Position numbers and translations under genes: made by a program. Positions 36,081 to 45,086 of a stretch of DNA of 64,000 nucleotides are shown piece after piece. The stretch lies in NCBI RefSeq assembly GCF_005298175.1, contig NZ_SZYH01000001.1:1860001-1924000 (forward strand), written 5' to 3'. The DNA comes from Marinobacter panjinensis (GTDB taxonomy: Bacteria > Pseudomonadota > Gammaproteobacteria > Pseudomonadales > Oleiphilaceae). The notes beneath the pieces are model-generated. The model was not told the origin of the DNA. It was given only the letters and a program-made list of their open reading frames with translations, and did no database searches. Numbering within the stretch: position 1 is the first letter of the stretch; the number at the start of each line of letters is the position of its first letter.

Positions 36081-37550
36081 TCAGTGTCGTGGAAGCGTGA
36101 GAATCACGTCCAGGCCACCGCCCGACCAATTGGCAATTTCAAGGTCGCCACCATGGCTCTGGGCAATGTTTCGGGCAATCCCGAGCCCCAGGCCATGGCC
36201 CTTCCGGTGTTCCTGACCCAGCCGATAATAGGGCTCGAAAATCCGATCCAGCTCTGCCTCGGGAATACCCGGCCCATGATCGCGAACATGAATAACCAGC
36301 TGTTTGGGAGAGTCTTCCACGCAGATGGTTGCCGACTCCCCGTACTTGACCGCATTATCCATCAGATTGCCCAGGCAGCGCTTCAGCGCCAGGGGCTTGC
36401 CGCGATACGGGGCACAGGTTCCCTCCACGACAATGCGAGGGCTGTCGCCGGTGTAGGCTTCCGCCATTCGACGCAACATGCCGTCAATATCAACGAGTTC
36501 GACATTCTCATGAATGTCCGTGTCCTTCATGCTCTGGAGGGCACCTTTTACCAGCAACTCCAGCTCCTGAAGATCGCTTTCTAGCCGTTCGCGAATGGTG
36601 TCATCCTCAATCAGATCGGCACGGAGGCGCAGCCTCGTGATCGGGGTTTTAAGGTCGTGGGAAATTGCCCGGAACAGCTGGTCACGGTCGCTGATGTAGC
36701 TCTGCAGACGCCGGTGCATGGTGTTGAAACCCCGGGTAACGGCGACAATTTCAGCACTGCCCTGTTCCCGCAATGGCGGCTGACATTCATCCAGTGGCAG
36801 GTCGCGCGCGGCCCTGGCCAGTTTATGCAACGGCCGGGTCTGGCGACGAACCAGCCATGCCAGCACCGGGAAGAGCACGCCGATCATCACCAGGATAAAC
36901 ACGATCTGCTGGCCGGGGATGCTTTCGTCATCCAGTGACACATAGGGCGCCGGTAACAATGAAGCCAGATACAGCCACTCCCCCGTGGCCACTTCCACCT
37001 GGGTGACCAGCACGGGGGGTTTGATGGGCTCGAGGGTCAGTGCGTGATGAGCCCAGGACTTGGGCAATGCATCCAGTGGCAACTGGGTATTGAGGATTCG
37101 CAGGTCATCAGGGTGAACAAACTCAACGTACAGGTTGGTGGATTTCCCCAGCCTGCTCCTGAGCACCGCCTCGACTTCCTCTGTGACCAGCCGCTTGCGT
37201 TCACTGTCTGGCAGTGCACGCATATTGATGCGCTTGTCATTCAGGGAGACGAAGAATCGGGACCCACCCATATCCCTCAGCTGGTCCAGCACAATATGGC
37301 GGTATTGCAGCGGCAGAGATTTGAAGAACTGAGTGGTTGCCGCCGCTGAAGAGGCAAGATTGCGGGTGGTATTGACCAGCCCCTCCACCTGCTGGGCACG
37401 GAAGGTGCCCACCCAGATCACACTTGAAACCACCTGGGCAACACCCATTGCCAGCAGTGTCAGCAGCAGGATGCGACCAAGGAGCGACGACGGCACCAGG
37501 CGCCACACCTTGCGACCGGTGTCGACTGCCCCGGTATCATTCCGCGGCAT
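36081..37550 (-). CDS. Sensor histidine kinase of sugar-uptake two-component system
   Basis: The 489-residue EnvZ-like membrane kinase has a first helix (about 22-46), a periplasmic domain to about 215, a second helix (about 217-236), HAMP, a dimerisation domain with phospho-His in FRAISHDLKTPITRLRLRAD, and an ATPase domain with NLMDNAVKYG, DHGPGIP and GHGLGLGIA. It overlaps the response-regulator gene by 14 bases. By analogy with GtrS-GltR of P. aeruginosa, which controls glucose uptake next to the same kind of operon, it probably senses a sugar or sugar acid. Confidence 0.9.
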   Translation of the reverse strand: MPRNDTGAVDTGRKVWRLVPSSLLGRILLLTLLAMGVAQVVSSVIWVGTFRAQQVEGLVNTTRNLASSAAATTQFFKSLPLQYRHIVLDQLRDMGGSRFFVSLNDKRINMRALPDSERKRLVTEEVEAVLRSRLGKSTNLYVEFVHPDDLRILNTQLPLDALPKSWAHHALTLEPIKPPVLVTQVEVATGEWLYLASLLPAPYVSLDDESIPGQQIVFILVMIGVLFPVLAWLVRRQTRPLHKLARAARDLPLDECQPPLREQGSAEIVAVTRGFNTMHRRLQSYISDRDQLFRAISHDLKTPITRLRLRADLIEDDTIRERLESDLQELELLVKGALQSMKDTDIHENVELVDIDGMLRRMAEAYTGDSPRIVVEGTCAPYRGKPLALKRCLGNLMDNAVKYGESATICVEDSPKQLVIHVRDHGPGIPEAELDRIFEPYYRLGQEHRKGHGLGLGIARNIAQSHGGDLEIANWSGGGLDVILTLPRH

Positions 37551-38253
37551 GAGTCACCGTTGCCGCCAGCAGGTACCCTGCCCCGCGCACCGTCTTGATC
37601 AGCCTGGGGTTACGCCCCTGATCCCCAAGGCGCTGGCGCAGGCGGCTGACCGCAACATCCACAACACGGTCAAGCGGCATGGATTCCCGGCCTCGGGTAA
37701 CACCCGAGATGGTGTCACGGTCCAGCACTTCATTGGGGTGAGCGAGAAAAAGCTGCAACAGGGCAAAGTCGGCACCCGAAATCGGGCTGGCTTTTCCCTG
37801 GTCGGAGATGAGCTCGTGGGCCAGCGTGTCCAGGCGCCAACGATCAAAGCAAACAAACCTGGGGTTGTCTGCCCGGGTGAAGCTTGAGCGCCGCAACAAC
37901 GCCTTGACCCTGGCCTGCAGTTCACGGGCACTGAACGGTTTGGCCAGATAATCGTCGGCACCGATTTCCAGACCCACCACCCGGTCCGTTTCATCGGAGC
38001 TCGCCGTCAGCATGATAATGGGCACCTGGGAATGCTCGCGAATTTCCCGGCAAAGCGTAAAGCCATCGTCGCCGGGCATCATGATGTCGAGCACGATCAG
38101 GTCCACTTTTGCCTGGGTGAGTTGTTGGCGCATGGCATCACCCTCGGCGGCTGTCGTCACGTCGTAACCAACGCGGGACAGGTGTTCCTGCAATAGCTCA
38201 CGTATCGCCAGGTCGTCGTCCACAACAAGAATCGATGCTTTTACATCAGACAT
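37537..38253 (-). CDS. OmpR-family response regulator (GltR-like)
   Basis: The 238-residue product has a receiver domain with the DDD acidic start, phospho-Asp in LIVLDIMMPGDDGF, the Lys of LAKPF, and a C-terminal winged helix with the RGRES and GAGYLL motifs of OmpR/PhoB proteins. It starts at ATG 38253, overlaps the kinase, and diverges from the SBP-Cache gene across a 121-base gap. Likely target: the porin-ABC operon. Confidence 0.92.
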   Translation of the reverse strand: MSDVKASILVVDDDLAIRELLQEHLSRVGYDVTTAAEGDAMRQQLTQAKVDLIVLDIMMPGDDGFTLCREIREHSQVPIIMLTASSDETDRVVGLEIGADDYLAKPFSARELQARVKALLRRSSFTRADNPRFVCFDRWRLDTLAHELISDQGKASPISGADFALLQLFLAHPNEVLDRDTISGVTRGRESMPLDRVVDVAVSRLRQRLGDQGRNPRLIKTVRGAGYLLAATVTHAAE

Positions 38254-38374
38254 TTAAAAACCTTTATTGTTGTTCGCACCTGCAAGCATATGTCTAAAAG
38301 TTGTGAGGCAAAAGCCCCGAGTGAGTGCTAGGCTGAGCTCAATATTGTTAACAAAAATGGATGAAAGGTTCACC

Positions 38375-39622
38375 ATGGATCTACGGCCTGTGGTACTGGG
38401 TGTCATCGGCACAGTTGCCCTGTCTGTCGCTCACGCCCGGCCCCCTGTACTCAACGTCTATACATTTGCATCATCGCCTTACCAGATTCCGGCACTGGCA
38501 GGCCCTGGCAACGCAAAGGTGGTGGGCGAGACGGTAGATACAGTCACCTGTGCAGCGAGCCAGGCCGGTTGGTCGACCCGCATTCGGATCACGCCGCAAA
38601 ATCGGGCCGTACACTCGTTGCGACGAAACCTGATCGATGGCTACTTTGCCATAGATCCCTCCACAGAACTTGATACCACCGCGAAAAGAACCAATCCGGT
38701 CACGCTTGAGAAATGGTATTTTTTCACCACTGAGCCGGTTGTGGTGCCAGAATCTGCCCGTATCGGGGTAGTCGACGGCAGTAATGAGAAAGACTGGCTT
38801 GAAGACAACGGCTTTGACGTTTTCATGAGCGTTTCCATGCCGAGCCAGTTGGTCGCCCTGCTGAAACGCGGCCGAATCGACGCCGCCCTGATGGACAGGC
38901 GGGCCATGATTGAGCTGCAAGCTCCAGACAGATCAGGCGCTGGCGAACTGAATGCCTACTTTCTCCGTTACGCACCCTTGTATATGTATCTCAGTGAAAA
39001 CTTCACCGCCAACAATCCTGATTTCCTGCCCACTTTCAATAAGTTCCTGCCCGCCTGCATGGAAGGCCAGATTACACTCTCTGCCGATGAAGAAGCACGC
39101 ATCAAGCACCTTGCAGAGCAACTATTCAGCGAAATTGACAGCATGCTCAACCTGCAACAGGCCATTGACGCCGGGCCCCGAATGGAAAACCTGACCGATG
39201 TGCTGACCTTCGACACCATGTGGCAAGCACTCGCCCCCGGGCAAGCCTCCGAACTTGCCAAAGCGATACTTGAGCTGCCCGGATCACGAGCTCTTTTTGC
39301 CTGGAAGCTGACTCATAGCGACATGGTCACAGAGGCTCTGCTGACCAACGACCTGGGCACACTGGTCGCCATGAGCGCGCTTAGTTCTGATTACTGGCAG
39401 GGCGACGAACCCAAGTTCACCCGGGTCATTGAAAATATCAAGGCAGGCTCAACCGGTCTGGACGCCATGGCCATATCGGACATCCGGTACGACGCCTCCA
39501 CCTCCCGTTTTCAGGTAACGGTCAGCGCGCCTGTGGGGCCGGTTTCAGAGGGTATGCCCAAGGGTATGCTCGCGCTGGGGCTGGATATTGAAAGGGCACT
39601 CGGGAACCGTGATATGGACTGA
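38375..39622 (+). CDS. Orphan periplasmic protein: solute-binding (PBP2) domain plus Cache-like domain
   Basis: The 415-residue product from ATG 38375 has a signal peptide ending in AHA (near residue 20). Residues 25-240 look like a family-3 solute-binding protein with paired lobes (IDGYFAIDPSTE, KWYFFTTEPVVV, IDAALMDRRAMI). The last 150 residues look like a Cache/PDC sensor domain, with SALSSDYWQGDEPKFTRVI and a closing VTVSAPVG followed by MLALGLD. No membrane kinase or chemoreceptor is fused to it. It sits divergently beside the sugar two-component system, so it may present a ligand to that kinase. The function is not known. ATG 38357 is another possible start. Confidence 0.65.
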   Translation: MDLRPVVLGVIGTVALSVAHARPPVLNVYTFASSPYQIPALAGPGNAKVVGETVDTVTCAASQAGWSTRIRITPQNRAVHSLRRNLIDGYFAIDPSTELDTTAKRTNPVTLEKWYFFTTEPVVVPESARIGVVDGSNEKDWLEDNGFDVFMSVSMPSQLVALLKRGRIDAALMDRRAMIELQAPDRSGAGELNAYFLRYAPLYMYLSENFTANNPDFLPTFNKFLPACMEGQITLSADEEARIKHLAEQLFSEIDSMLNLQQAIDAGPRMENLTDVLTFDTMWQALAPGQASELAKAILELPGSRALFAWKLTHSDMVTEALLTNDLGTLVAMSALSSDYWQGDEPKFTRVIENIKAGSTGLDAMAISDIRYDASTSRFQVTVSAPVGPVSEGMPKGMLALGLDIERALGNRDMD

Positions 39623-39625
39623 CCC

Positions 39626-41314
39626 TCATGGGGGCCCGATCTCACAGGCCAGAACCAGCGCCCAGAACTCTGAAAAGTCGTTAACCACCACATCCGGTTT
39701 ATCCGGGTGTTTGTGGGTGCCCGGAAAAATCCGGTTCAACCAGGGCAGATCCCATTGCGCGCCGTTAAAGAACACTGCGGTCATGCCGGCACGCTTGGCA
39801 GCAATCACATCGGTAGTGCTGTCGCCGACGTACCACACGCTCGGGTCCGGCGGGTAGTCCAGCTTTTGCACCGCGAGATAGAGCTGGTCCGGGTGAGGCT
39901 TTCGCAATGGCGTGTCGTCGCCGCACACATCCACATCGAACAGGTGTGTCCAGCCGGTATCGTCCACCGCAGCCAGTTCGTGTTCGAAAAACTCCCGGTC
40001 GCGATTGGTGATCACTCCCACCTGAATGCCAATACGCCGCAACCCCTCAAGCACGGCCCGCACTTTGGGCTCAAAGGCTTTCACCGTACCGTAGTGTTCC
40101 CGGTAATGACGGTTGAACACCTTATGGGCAATCTGTTTCGCGTCCTGGTCTTCACCGAACAGCACTTCAAAAATATCCGTCCGTGAGATCTTGCGGTCCG
40201 CCCGCACCTTGGGGTGCAGTTTCGCAAACTCTCGAACATAGGCCACCAGGCGGGCATCCTCGGGAGTTTTACTGTCTTCCGGTGCCAGCATCCGGTCTGT
40301 CAGCCCCAGTTCCTCAAATTCGGGAAACATGTCATCCACCGCGTGGTACATGGCGTCCAGGGTATCCACCAGAGTCGCATGCCAGTCAAACAACACCACC
40401 GATGGCCGAATCAGACTGACAACCGCAGGATGCCAGTCCGGCTCAATACGAGGCTGGGGAGGTTCCGGGCGCGGGTAAGGTCTTGGGCGAACTTCGGCAG
40501 GGGGTGCCCTAAAAGCATTCGGCTCCTGGCGTTCAAGCAGTGCCAGCAGGTTGATCAGATCCTCAAAGCTGTCGAGAATCGCCGAAGGCGCATCCCGGTG
40601 ACTGAACCAACTGTCAATCCGCCCGGACTCCCAGCAGGCGCCGTTATAGAAAACTCCCGAAACTCCCGCCCGGTTGGCGGTGAGCATGTCCACATAACTG
40701 TCGCCCACATACCAGGCCCGCTGGTCCACCGGCAGACCCAGCTTCTCCAGGGCGCGGGTGATGACTTCGGGATCGGGTTTGTACTCGGTCACGTCATCGG
40801 CGCAGACCGTGACATCAAAAAGGTTCTGCCAGCGCCCTTCGTCGACCATTTTCAGCTCTTTATCCAGAAACTCCCGGTTGCGGTTAGTCGACACCGCGAG
40901 CCGGAGTCCCATCTCTTTCAGAGCCGTAAGGTATTCGTAAGCGCCCTGCTGGAACGGCTTTACCTTTCCGAAATATTTTCGGTAGCAGTGATTGTAGGCC
41001 TCGTGGGCTATCAACCTGGCCTCTTTGTCGTCACCAAAGATGGCATTGAAAATATCGGTACGGGATACCCGCCGCTCCGCCAGAATCCGCGGATGCAAGC
41101 GACGGAATATCCGGATGTAACGCACCAGGCGAGCGTCATCGGCGGTGCGGCATTTGTCTTCAGGTAACAACCTGTCCACCAGGCCCAGATCCTCCAGCTG
41201 CGGAAGCATCTCTTCCATGGCACTGAACATGGCGTCGTGGGTATCCACCAACGTGCCGTGCCAGTCGAACATCAGCACTGATGGTGCAGGCAATCCATCG
41301 CTGAATCTCGTCAC
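39626..41314 (-). CDS. Tandem HAD-superfamily protein with two hydrolase domains
   Basis: The 562-residue product holds two similar HAD domains (about 10-260 and 300-555) joined by a Pro/Arg-rich linker (RPRPYPRPEPPQP). Both carry motif I as FDW-H-[GA]-TLVDT, the nucleophile Asp followed by His in place of the usual second Asp (DxD). Motif II (STNRNR, ITNRDR), motif III Lys and motif IV (GDSYVD, GDSTTD) are kept in both. A D-W-A-G-T motif occurs in phosphonatase, so altered activity is possible. Start is GTG 41314, behind GGGGAT, two bases after a 48-codon gene. The substrate is unknown. Confidence 0.85.
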   Translation of the reverse strand: MTRFSDGLPAPSVLMFDWHGTLVDTHDAMFSAMEEMLPQLEDLGLVDRLLPEDKCRTADDARLVRYIRIFRRLHPRILAERRVSRTDIFNAIFGDDKEARLIAHEAYNHCYRKYFGKVKPFQQGAYEYLTALKEMGLRLAVSTNRNREFLDKELKMVDEGRWQNLFDVTVCADDVTEYKPDPEVITRALEKLGLPVDQRAWYVGDSYVDMLTANRAGVSGVFYNGACWESGRIDSWFSHRDAPSAILDSFEDLINLLALLERQEPNAFRAPPAEVRPRPYPRPEPPQPRIEPDWHPAVVSLIRPSVVLFDWHATLVDTLDAMYHAVDDMFPEFEELGLTDRMLAPEDSKTPEDARLVAYVREFAKLHPKVRADRKISRTDIFEVLFGEDQDAKQIAHKVFNRHYREHYGTVKAFEPKVRAVLEGLRRIGIQVGVITNRDREFFEHELAAVDDTGWTHLFDVDVCGDDTPLRKPHPDQLYLAVQKLDYPPDPSVWYVGDSTTDVIAAKRAGMTAVFFNGAQWDLPWLNRIFPGTHKHPDKPDVVVNDFSEFWALVLACEIGPP

Positions 41315-41316
41315 AG

Positions 41317-41463
41317 TTAATATCCCCGCAGTTTCTTGGTGGTCTCAACATGGATCACCAATGAGGAACCACAACGAAAGGCAGCATTACCGGTGCCGGG
41401 CAAGACAACCAGGCCCGGCAGCAAGACAAGCCACAACAATCTGATCGATAACAGCAGGCGCAT
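41317..41463 (-). CDS. Small secreted protein of 48 residues, possibly truncated DUF2845
   Basis: ATG 41463 follows GGGAGAAACGTC. The first 27 residues are a signal peptide (MRLLLSIRLLWLVLLPGLVV, then LPGTGNAA), followed by FRCGSSLV, the start of DUF2845 proteins, and then it ends at TAA 41319-41317, far short of the family length. It may be a remnant left by a deletion, or a short protein coupled to the tandem HAD gene that begins two bases later. It was read directly from the sequence. Confidence 0.55.
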   Translation of the reverse strand: MRLLLSIRLLWLVLLPGLVVLPGTGNAAFRCGSSLVIHVETTKKLRGY

Positions 41464-41630
41464 GACGTTTCTCCCGGTTGTGCACTACTGATTTCCCCCA
41501 TACTAGAACGAAAAAATCCGATAGGCACCGGTAAATCGTAAAGATCACGTAAACGCCAGCGCTCAGGTCCGCCGACAGAGTTTCAGCGTACTTATTGCCC
41601 GACATGTCCTGCCAGTTATGGGTTTTTACC

Positions 41631-41774
41631 ATGCACAATAAACCAGACCTTCCCGAAAAAAACTGCCCCGTCTGTGAGCGCCCCTTCTCCTGGCGCAAGA
41701 AGTGGGCCCGGGACTGGGACAACGTTCGCTACTGCAGTGAGCGCTGCCGTCGCAGCCGGAGGCAGGCACCATGA
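41631..41774 (+). CDS. DUF2256 small zinc-ribbon-like protein
   Basis: The 47-residue product from ATG 41631 reads [19 protein letters not shown] and closes with YCSERC. The two Cys pairs make a likely zinc knuckle; this is the DUF2256 family, often encoded next to cryptochrome/photolyase genes, as here. Its stop overlaps the photolyase ATG by four bases. Function unknown. Confidence 0.85.
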   Translation: MHNKPDLPEKNCPVCERPFSWRKKWARDWDNVRYCSERCRRSRRQAP

Positions 41775-42190
41775 CAACGGTGGTCTGGTTCAAGCGCGAT
41801 CTCCGGACACGGGATCATGAGCCACTGGCGGCAGCGGCACGGCTCGGTGAACCGGTGATTCCTCTTTACATCGTCGAGGACGATTACTGGCAACTTCCCG
41901 ATACCAGCGAGCGCCAGTGGGCTTTTATACAGGAGTCCCTCGCAGACCTCGCCCGGCAGTTGATCAAGTCCGGAAACCGACTCGTTATCAGAAAAGGCAA
42001 AGTCACCGACGCGCTCCGGCAACTGAAAGCCAGCCACAATATCCGAAGACTGTTCTGCCACCAGGAAACCGGGGTGCCAGAACTACCTCCAGTGACCAGT
42101 TATCGCTGTTTGACCAGCCAGCTTGCCAGCACCGTCAACAGGGCCAGACCAGAGGCAATCAGCATCGGCCATAACAGGGCCCATAGCTGA
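41771..42190 (+). pseudogene. N-terminal fragment of a cryptochrome/photolyase
   Basis: The first 100 or so codons read as the alpha/beta antenna domain of a deoxyribodipyrimidine photolyase or cryptochrome ([20 protein letters not shown], later RLVIRKG and a matching HQETG). From about 42075 the likeness stops, and the frame runs on antisense to the 3' end of the antiporter gene, stopping at 42190. The FAD-binding domain (about 350 residues) is gone. A deletion or recombination that joined the antiporter operon to this gene is the likely cause. The protein cannot be a working photolyase. Confidence 0.85.
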
Positions 42191-43593
42191 TACGGCGCTG
42201 GCAACCAGACCGGTGACTCGACCAGGCCGCCGACGTCCCAGGGCATCCACCAGAAGGCAACGAGACTCACGCCAATCGCTGTCAGCCATCCGGCCACCAG
42301 CATTGGCGGGTTGTCGCCAATCTCGAGTTTACCTGCCAGTATCCACAAATATCTTAAAACCAGTAACAGCGTAGCTACCACCCCGGCCGCCATCAGCGGA
42401 GACAGGTAACTTGCCAGAGCAAGCTCCAGCCGGTTTTCCAACAGACCTTCTTTCATGGCCAGTTTCGCAAGCGCGCCGCTGGTGAACGGCAGCCCGGCCA
42501 GGGACAGACCGGGCAATGCAATCAATATCCAGGCACCCGCACGGGGAATCGCGCCTGCCGGCAGCGACATCCCTGCAGACAGGAACAGGCTACCCTTGGC
42601 CAGACCATGATGAAGGGCGTACAAGGCAATCACGGGAAATAGCACCGGTGCCCGCCCGGAGTCAGCCAACGCGACGCCCACCATCAGCACCATCAGCCCC
42701 ATCTGGCTGATACTGGAATAGGCCAGTACCGCCTTGGGCCGCTGTTGGCAGACGCCCACCACTGCGGCACCGATTGCCCCCACTGCCCCCGCTACTATCA
42801 TCAGAGCGCCCCACCCTGGCAAGGCAGCTTCACCAAATGGCAGTGTAACCAGCCACCCAAGCAACCCGGCCTTGATCATGGCTCCGCTAAGCACCGCGCT
42901 GGCAGGTGTTGGAGCCACAGGATGGGCCAATGGCAGCCAGAAATGCAGCAGAGGCAAACCGGCTTTAACCCCGAAACCCGCTATCAACAGCGCCATGATC
43001 AGATCCCTGCGGGGCGAAGCGGCGATGCCTTCTGGCAGATCCGCAAGCATCTGGCTGCCGGCGGCAGCAGATGCCAGCAGCAACCCCATCAGAATGGCCA
43101 TTTCCCCCAGCACCGCCATCACCAGGTAGACGCGCCCGGCGCGAATGGCCTCGTTTGTTCCCTCATGCACCACCAGGCCATAGCCGGCAAAGGTCATTAA
43201 CGCGAAGAAGCTGTAGAAGCTGCCAATATCCACGGCCACCGTCAGGCCCAGATTACCCGCCAGGGTCAGCCCCCAGAACACACAGAATCGCCTCAGATGG
43301 TGGGACGTCAGGTAGCCCACTGCATAGATACCCGCGACCAGCCATAGAACCGCGGTCAGCAACAGGAACAGCCTGCGCAGCTCATCCATTGCCCACAGTC
43401 CGCCGTTGAGCAACCATGGCATTTCCAGTTGCCAGCCAGGCTCACTGCCAAGTGCCAACAACAGTGCCGGCAGTGGCAGCACGGGCAAGACGTACCGCAT
43501 CGCCCGCACCCATCCCGCATGCAGAGCCATCGCCGGATACAGCAACGGCAAACATACCGCGACAAGCACCAGAACCGACCCAGGAAGCATCAT
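42100..43593 (-). CDS. Third NuoL/M/N-like antiporter subunit of the Mrp-type operon
   Basis: This membrane protein of 497 residues has about 14 hydrophobic segments and the proton-pump fold of MrpA/MrpD and NuoL/M/N. The Lys of the central helix is present in FGVKAGLPLLHFWLP, with the following PASAVLSGAMIKAG segment. At the fifth-helix position where its two sister proteins have a key Glu (YEMLTLS and GLELISLS), it has Ala (FFALMTFAGY). It may therefore be structural or use another carboxylate. It is last in the operon and its start overlaps the preceding gene by four bases. Confidence 0.85.
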   Translation of the reverse strand: MMLPGSVLVLVAVCLPLLYPAMALHAGWVRAMRYVLPVLPLPALLLALGSEPGWQLEMPWLLNGGLWAMDELRRLFLLLTAVLWLVAGIYAVGYLTSHHLRRFCVFWGLTLAGNLGLTVAVDIGSFYSFFALMTFAGYGLVVHEGTNEAIRAGRVYLVMAVLGEMAILMGLLLASAAAGSQMLADLPEGIAASPRRDLIMALLIAGFGVKAGLPLLHFWLPLAHPVAPTPASAVLSGAMIKAGLLGWLVTLPFGEAALPGWGALMIVAGAVGAIGAAVVGVCQQRPKAVLAYSSISQMGLMVLMVGVALADSGRAPVLFPVIALYALHHGLAKGSLFLSAGMSLPAGAIPRAGAWILIALPGLSLAGLPFTSGALAKLAMKEGLLENRLELALASYLSPLMAAGVVATLLLVLRYLWILAGKLEIGDNPPMLVAGWLTAIGVSLVAFWWMPWDVGGLVESPVWLPAPYQLWALLWPMLIASGLALLTVLASWLVKQR

Positions 43594-45086
43594 GGTGCGT
43601 ACTCCCGCAGCATAATCAGTTCAGCCCAGGACAGCGGGCTGAAAGGCAGCGATGCCAGCACACCCACCATTACGGTCATTGCGGCTGTCAGTAGCGGCGG
43701 CCAGTACAACCAGGCGCTGGTTTCCAGGCGTCCCCAATGTCGTTCGTGGGGCCAGGTGACTCCTGCCTCACGGAACCACAACCGGTACAGAACAGGCAGG
43801 AAGTAAGCGGCATTGAGCAGGCTACTGAATACCAGCACCACAACCACCCAGTCCATATTCACCGCCAGCGACCCGCTGCCCATGGTCCATTTGGTAATAA
43901 AGCCGGCCAATGGTGGCGCGCCGATCATGCCAAAGGCACCGATAGTAAAGGCCACCGAAGTGCCGGGCATCCGCCGCCCGGCACCGTCCATTTCATCGAT
44001 GCGATGAATGCCCAGTGTTTCGGCGTAGTTGCCGGCACAGAAAAACAGCGTGATTTTCATGATGCCCTGATGCAGCAGATGAACCAGGCCGCCGACAGCA
44101 GCAACCGGCCCGAAAATCGAGACCCCAAGAATGATGTAGGACACCTGGCTCACGGTAGAAAATGCCAGGCGCCGTTTCAGATCAACCTGCCTCAGCGCCC
44201 GGACTGACGCATAAAGGATGGTGAATGCCGCCAGCCAGGACAGAGGTTCCAGTAGGCCCAACGCGGACGACGCCTCAACGCCATAGATGTCGTAAACCAC
44301 CCGCACAATACCAAAAGCACCGGCCTTGACCACCGCCACGGCGTGCAGAAGCGCACTGACCGGGGCCGGCGCCACCATCGCCTGGGGCAGCCAGCCATGG
44401 AGGGGGAAAATCGCCGCTTTTACCCCCAGCCCGGCTACAAGCAACATGAAAATCAGGATCAGGGAACGGTGAATGTCAGGATCGGCATCGATGAAATGGC
44501 CACCTTCACGGAACGGCAGATCACCGGCAACGCCATGGAGCCAGGCAATCGCCAGCAGCAACACTGCGCCCCCGGTGAGCGTGTAGATCAGATAGGTCCG
44601 CCCCGCTTTCAGCGCCGTTTCGGTGCCCCGGTGCACCACCAGCGGATAGGTGGACAGCGTCAGCATTTCGTAGAACAGGAAGAAGGTGAACAGGTTGCCT
44701 GCCAGGGCAATGCCCATGGTGCTGGCTACGCACAGACTGAAAAAACCAAAAAACCGGCTGCGGTTGGGTGAATCTTCAAGATAGCCGACGGCGTAGATGG
44801 TGGTCAGCAACCATAGCACCGCCGATAGCCCTGCAAACATCATCGAGAAGGCATCAGCTTTCAGTACGAAAGTCACACCTGGCACCATGGTGAAGCTCAC
44901 CCCATAGTCAACTCCAAGGAAAACACCCCGGACCATCACAACCACCAGCCCGAGTTTCAGCAGAGCGGCCACCAGGTTCACCGCTGTCCGCAAACGGTAC
45001 CCTTTTTCAGGTAAGGCAAAGATTACCAGCGAAGCAATCAGCGAGGTCATCAGGGCGAACACCGGTATCCAGGCGTTCAACGTCAT
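43590..45086 (-). CDS. Second NuoL/M/N-like antiporter subunit (MrpD/MrpA type)
   Basis: The 498-residue protein from ATG 45086 has about 14 membrane segments, the key Glu in FFLFYEMLTLSTYPLVVH and the key Lys in VKAAIFPLHGWLP, plus HAVAVVKAGAFGIVRV. It can be expected to move H+ or Na+. A long N-terminal frame extension to 45353 is not supported. Starts and stops on both sides overlap by four bases, so it is tightly coupled to its neighbours. Confidence 0.9.
   Translation of the reverse strand: MTLNAWIPVFALMTSLIASLVIFALPEKGYRLRTAVNLVAALLKLGLVVVMVRGVFLGVDYGVSFTMVPGVTFVLKADAFSMMFAGLSAVLWLLTTIYAVGYLEDSPNRSRFFGFFSLCVASTMGIALAGNLFTFFLFYEMLTLSTYPLVVHRGTETALKAGRTYLIYTLTGGAVLLLAIAWLHGVAGDLPFREGGHFIDADPDIHRSLILIFMLLVAGLGVKAAIFPLHGWLPQAMVAPAPVSALLHAVAVVKAGAFGIVRVVYDIYGVEASSALGLLEPLSWLAAFTILYASVRALRQVDLKRRLAFSTVSQVSYIILGVSIFGPVAAVGGLVHLLHQGIMKITLFFCAGNYAETLGIHRIDEMDGAGRRMPGTSVAFTIGAFGMIGAPPLAGFITKWTMGSGSLAVNMDWVVVVLVFSSLLNAAYFLPVLYRLWFREAGVTWPHERHWGRLETSAWLYWPPLLTAAMTVMVGVLASLPFSPLSWAELIMLREYAP

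Noticed and set aside
41387..41722. Minus-strand frame of 111 codons across the gap before DUF2256
   Set aside because: It covers the antisense of the DUF2256 gene and reads through in a different frame from the signal-peptide gene at 41317-41463, which has the better ribosome site.
41771..42190. Photolyase fragment as a complete short cryptochrome
   Set aside because: The FAD-binding domain is absent, and the last 35 or so codons are only the antisense of the antiporter gene.
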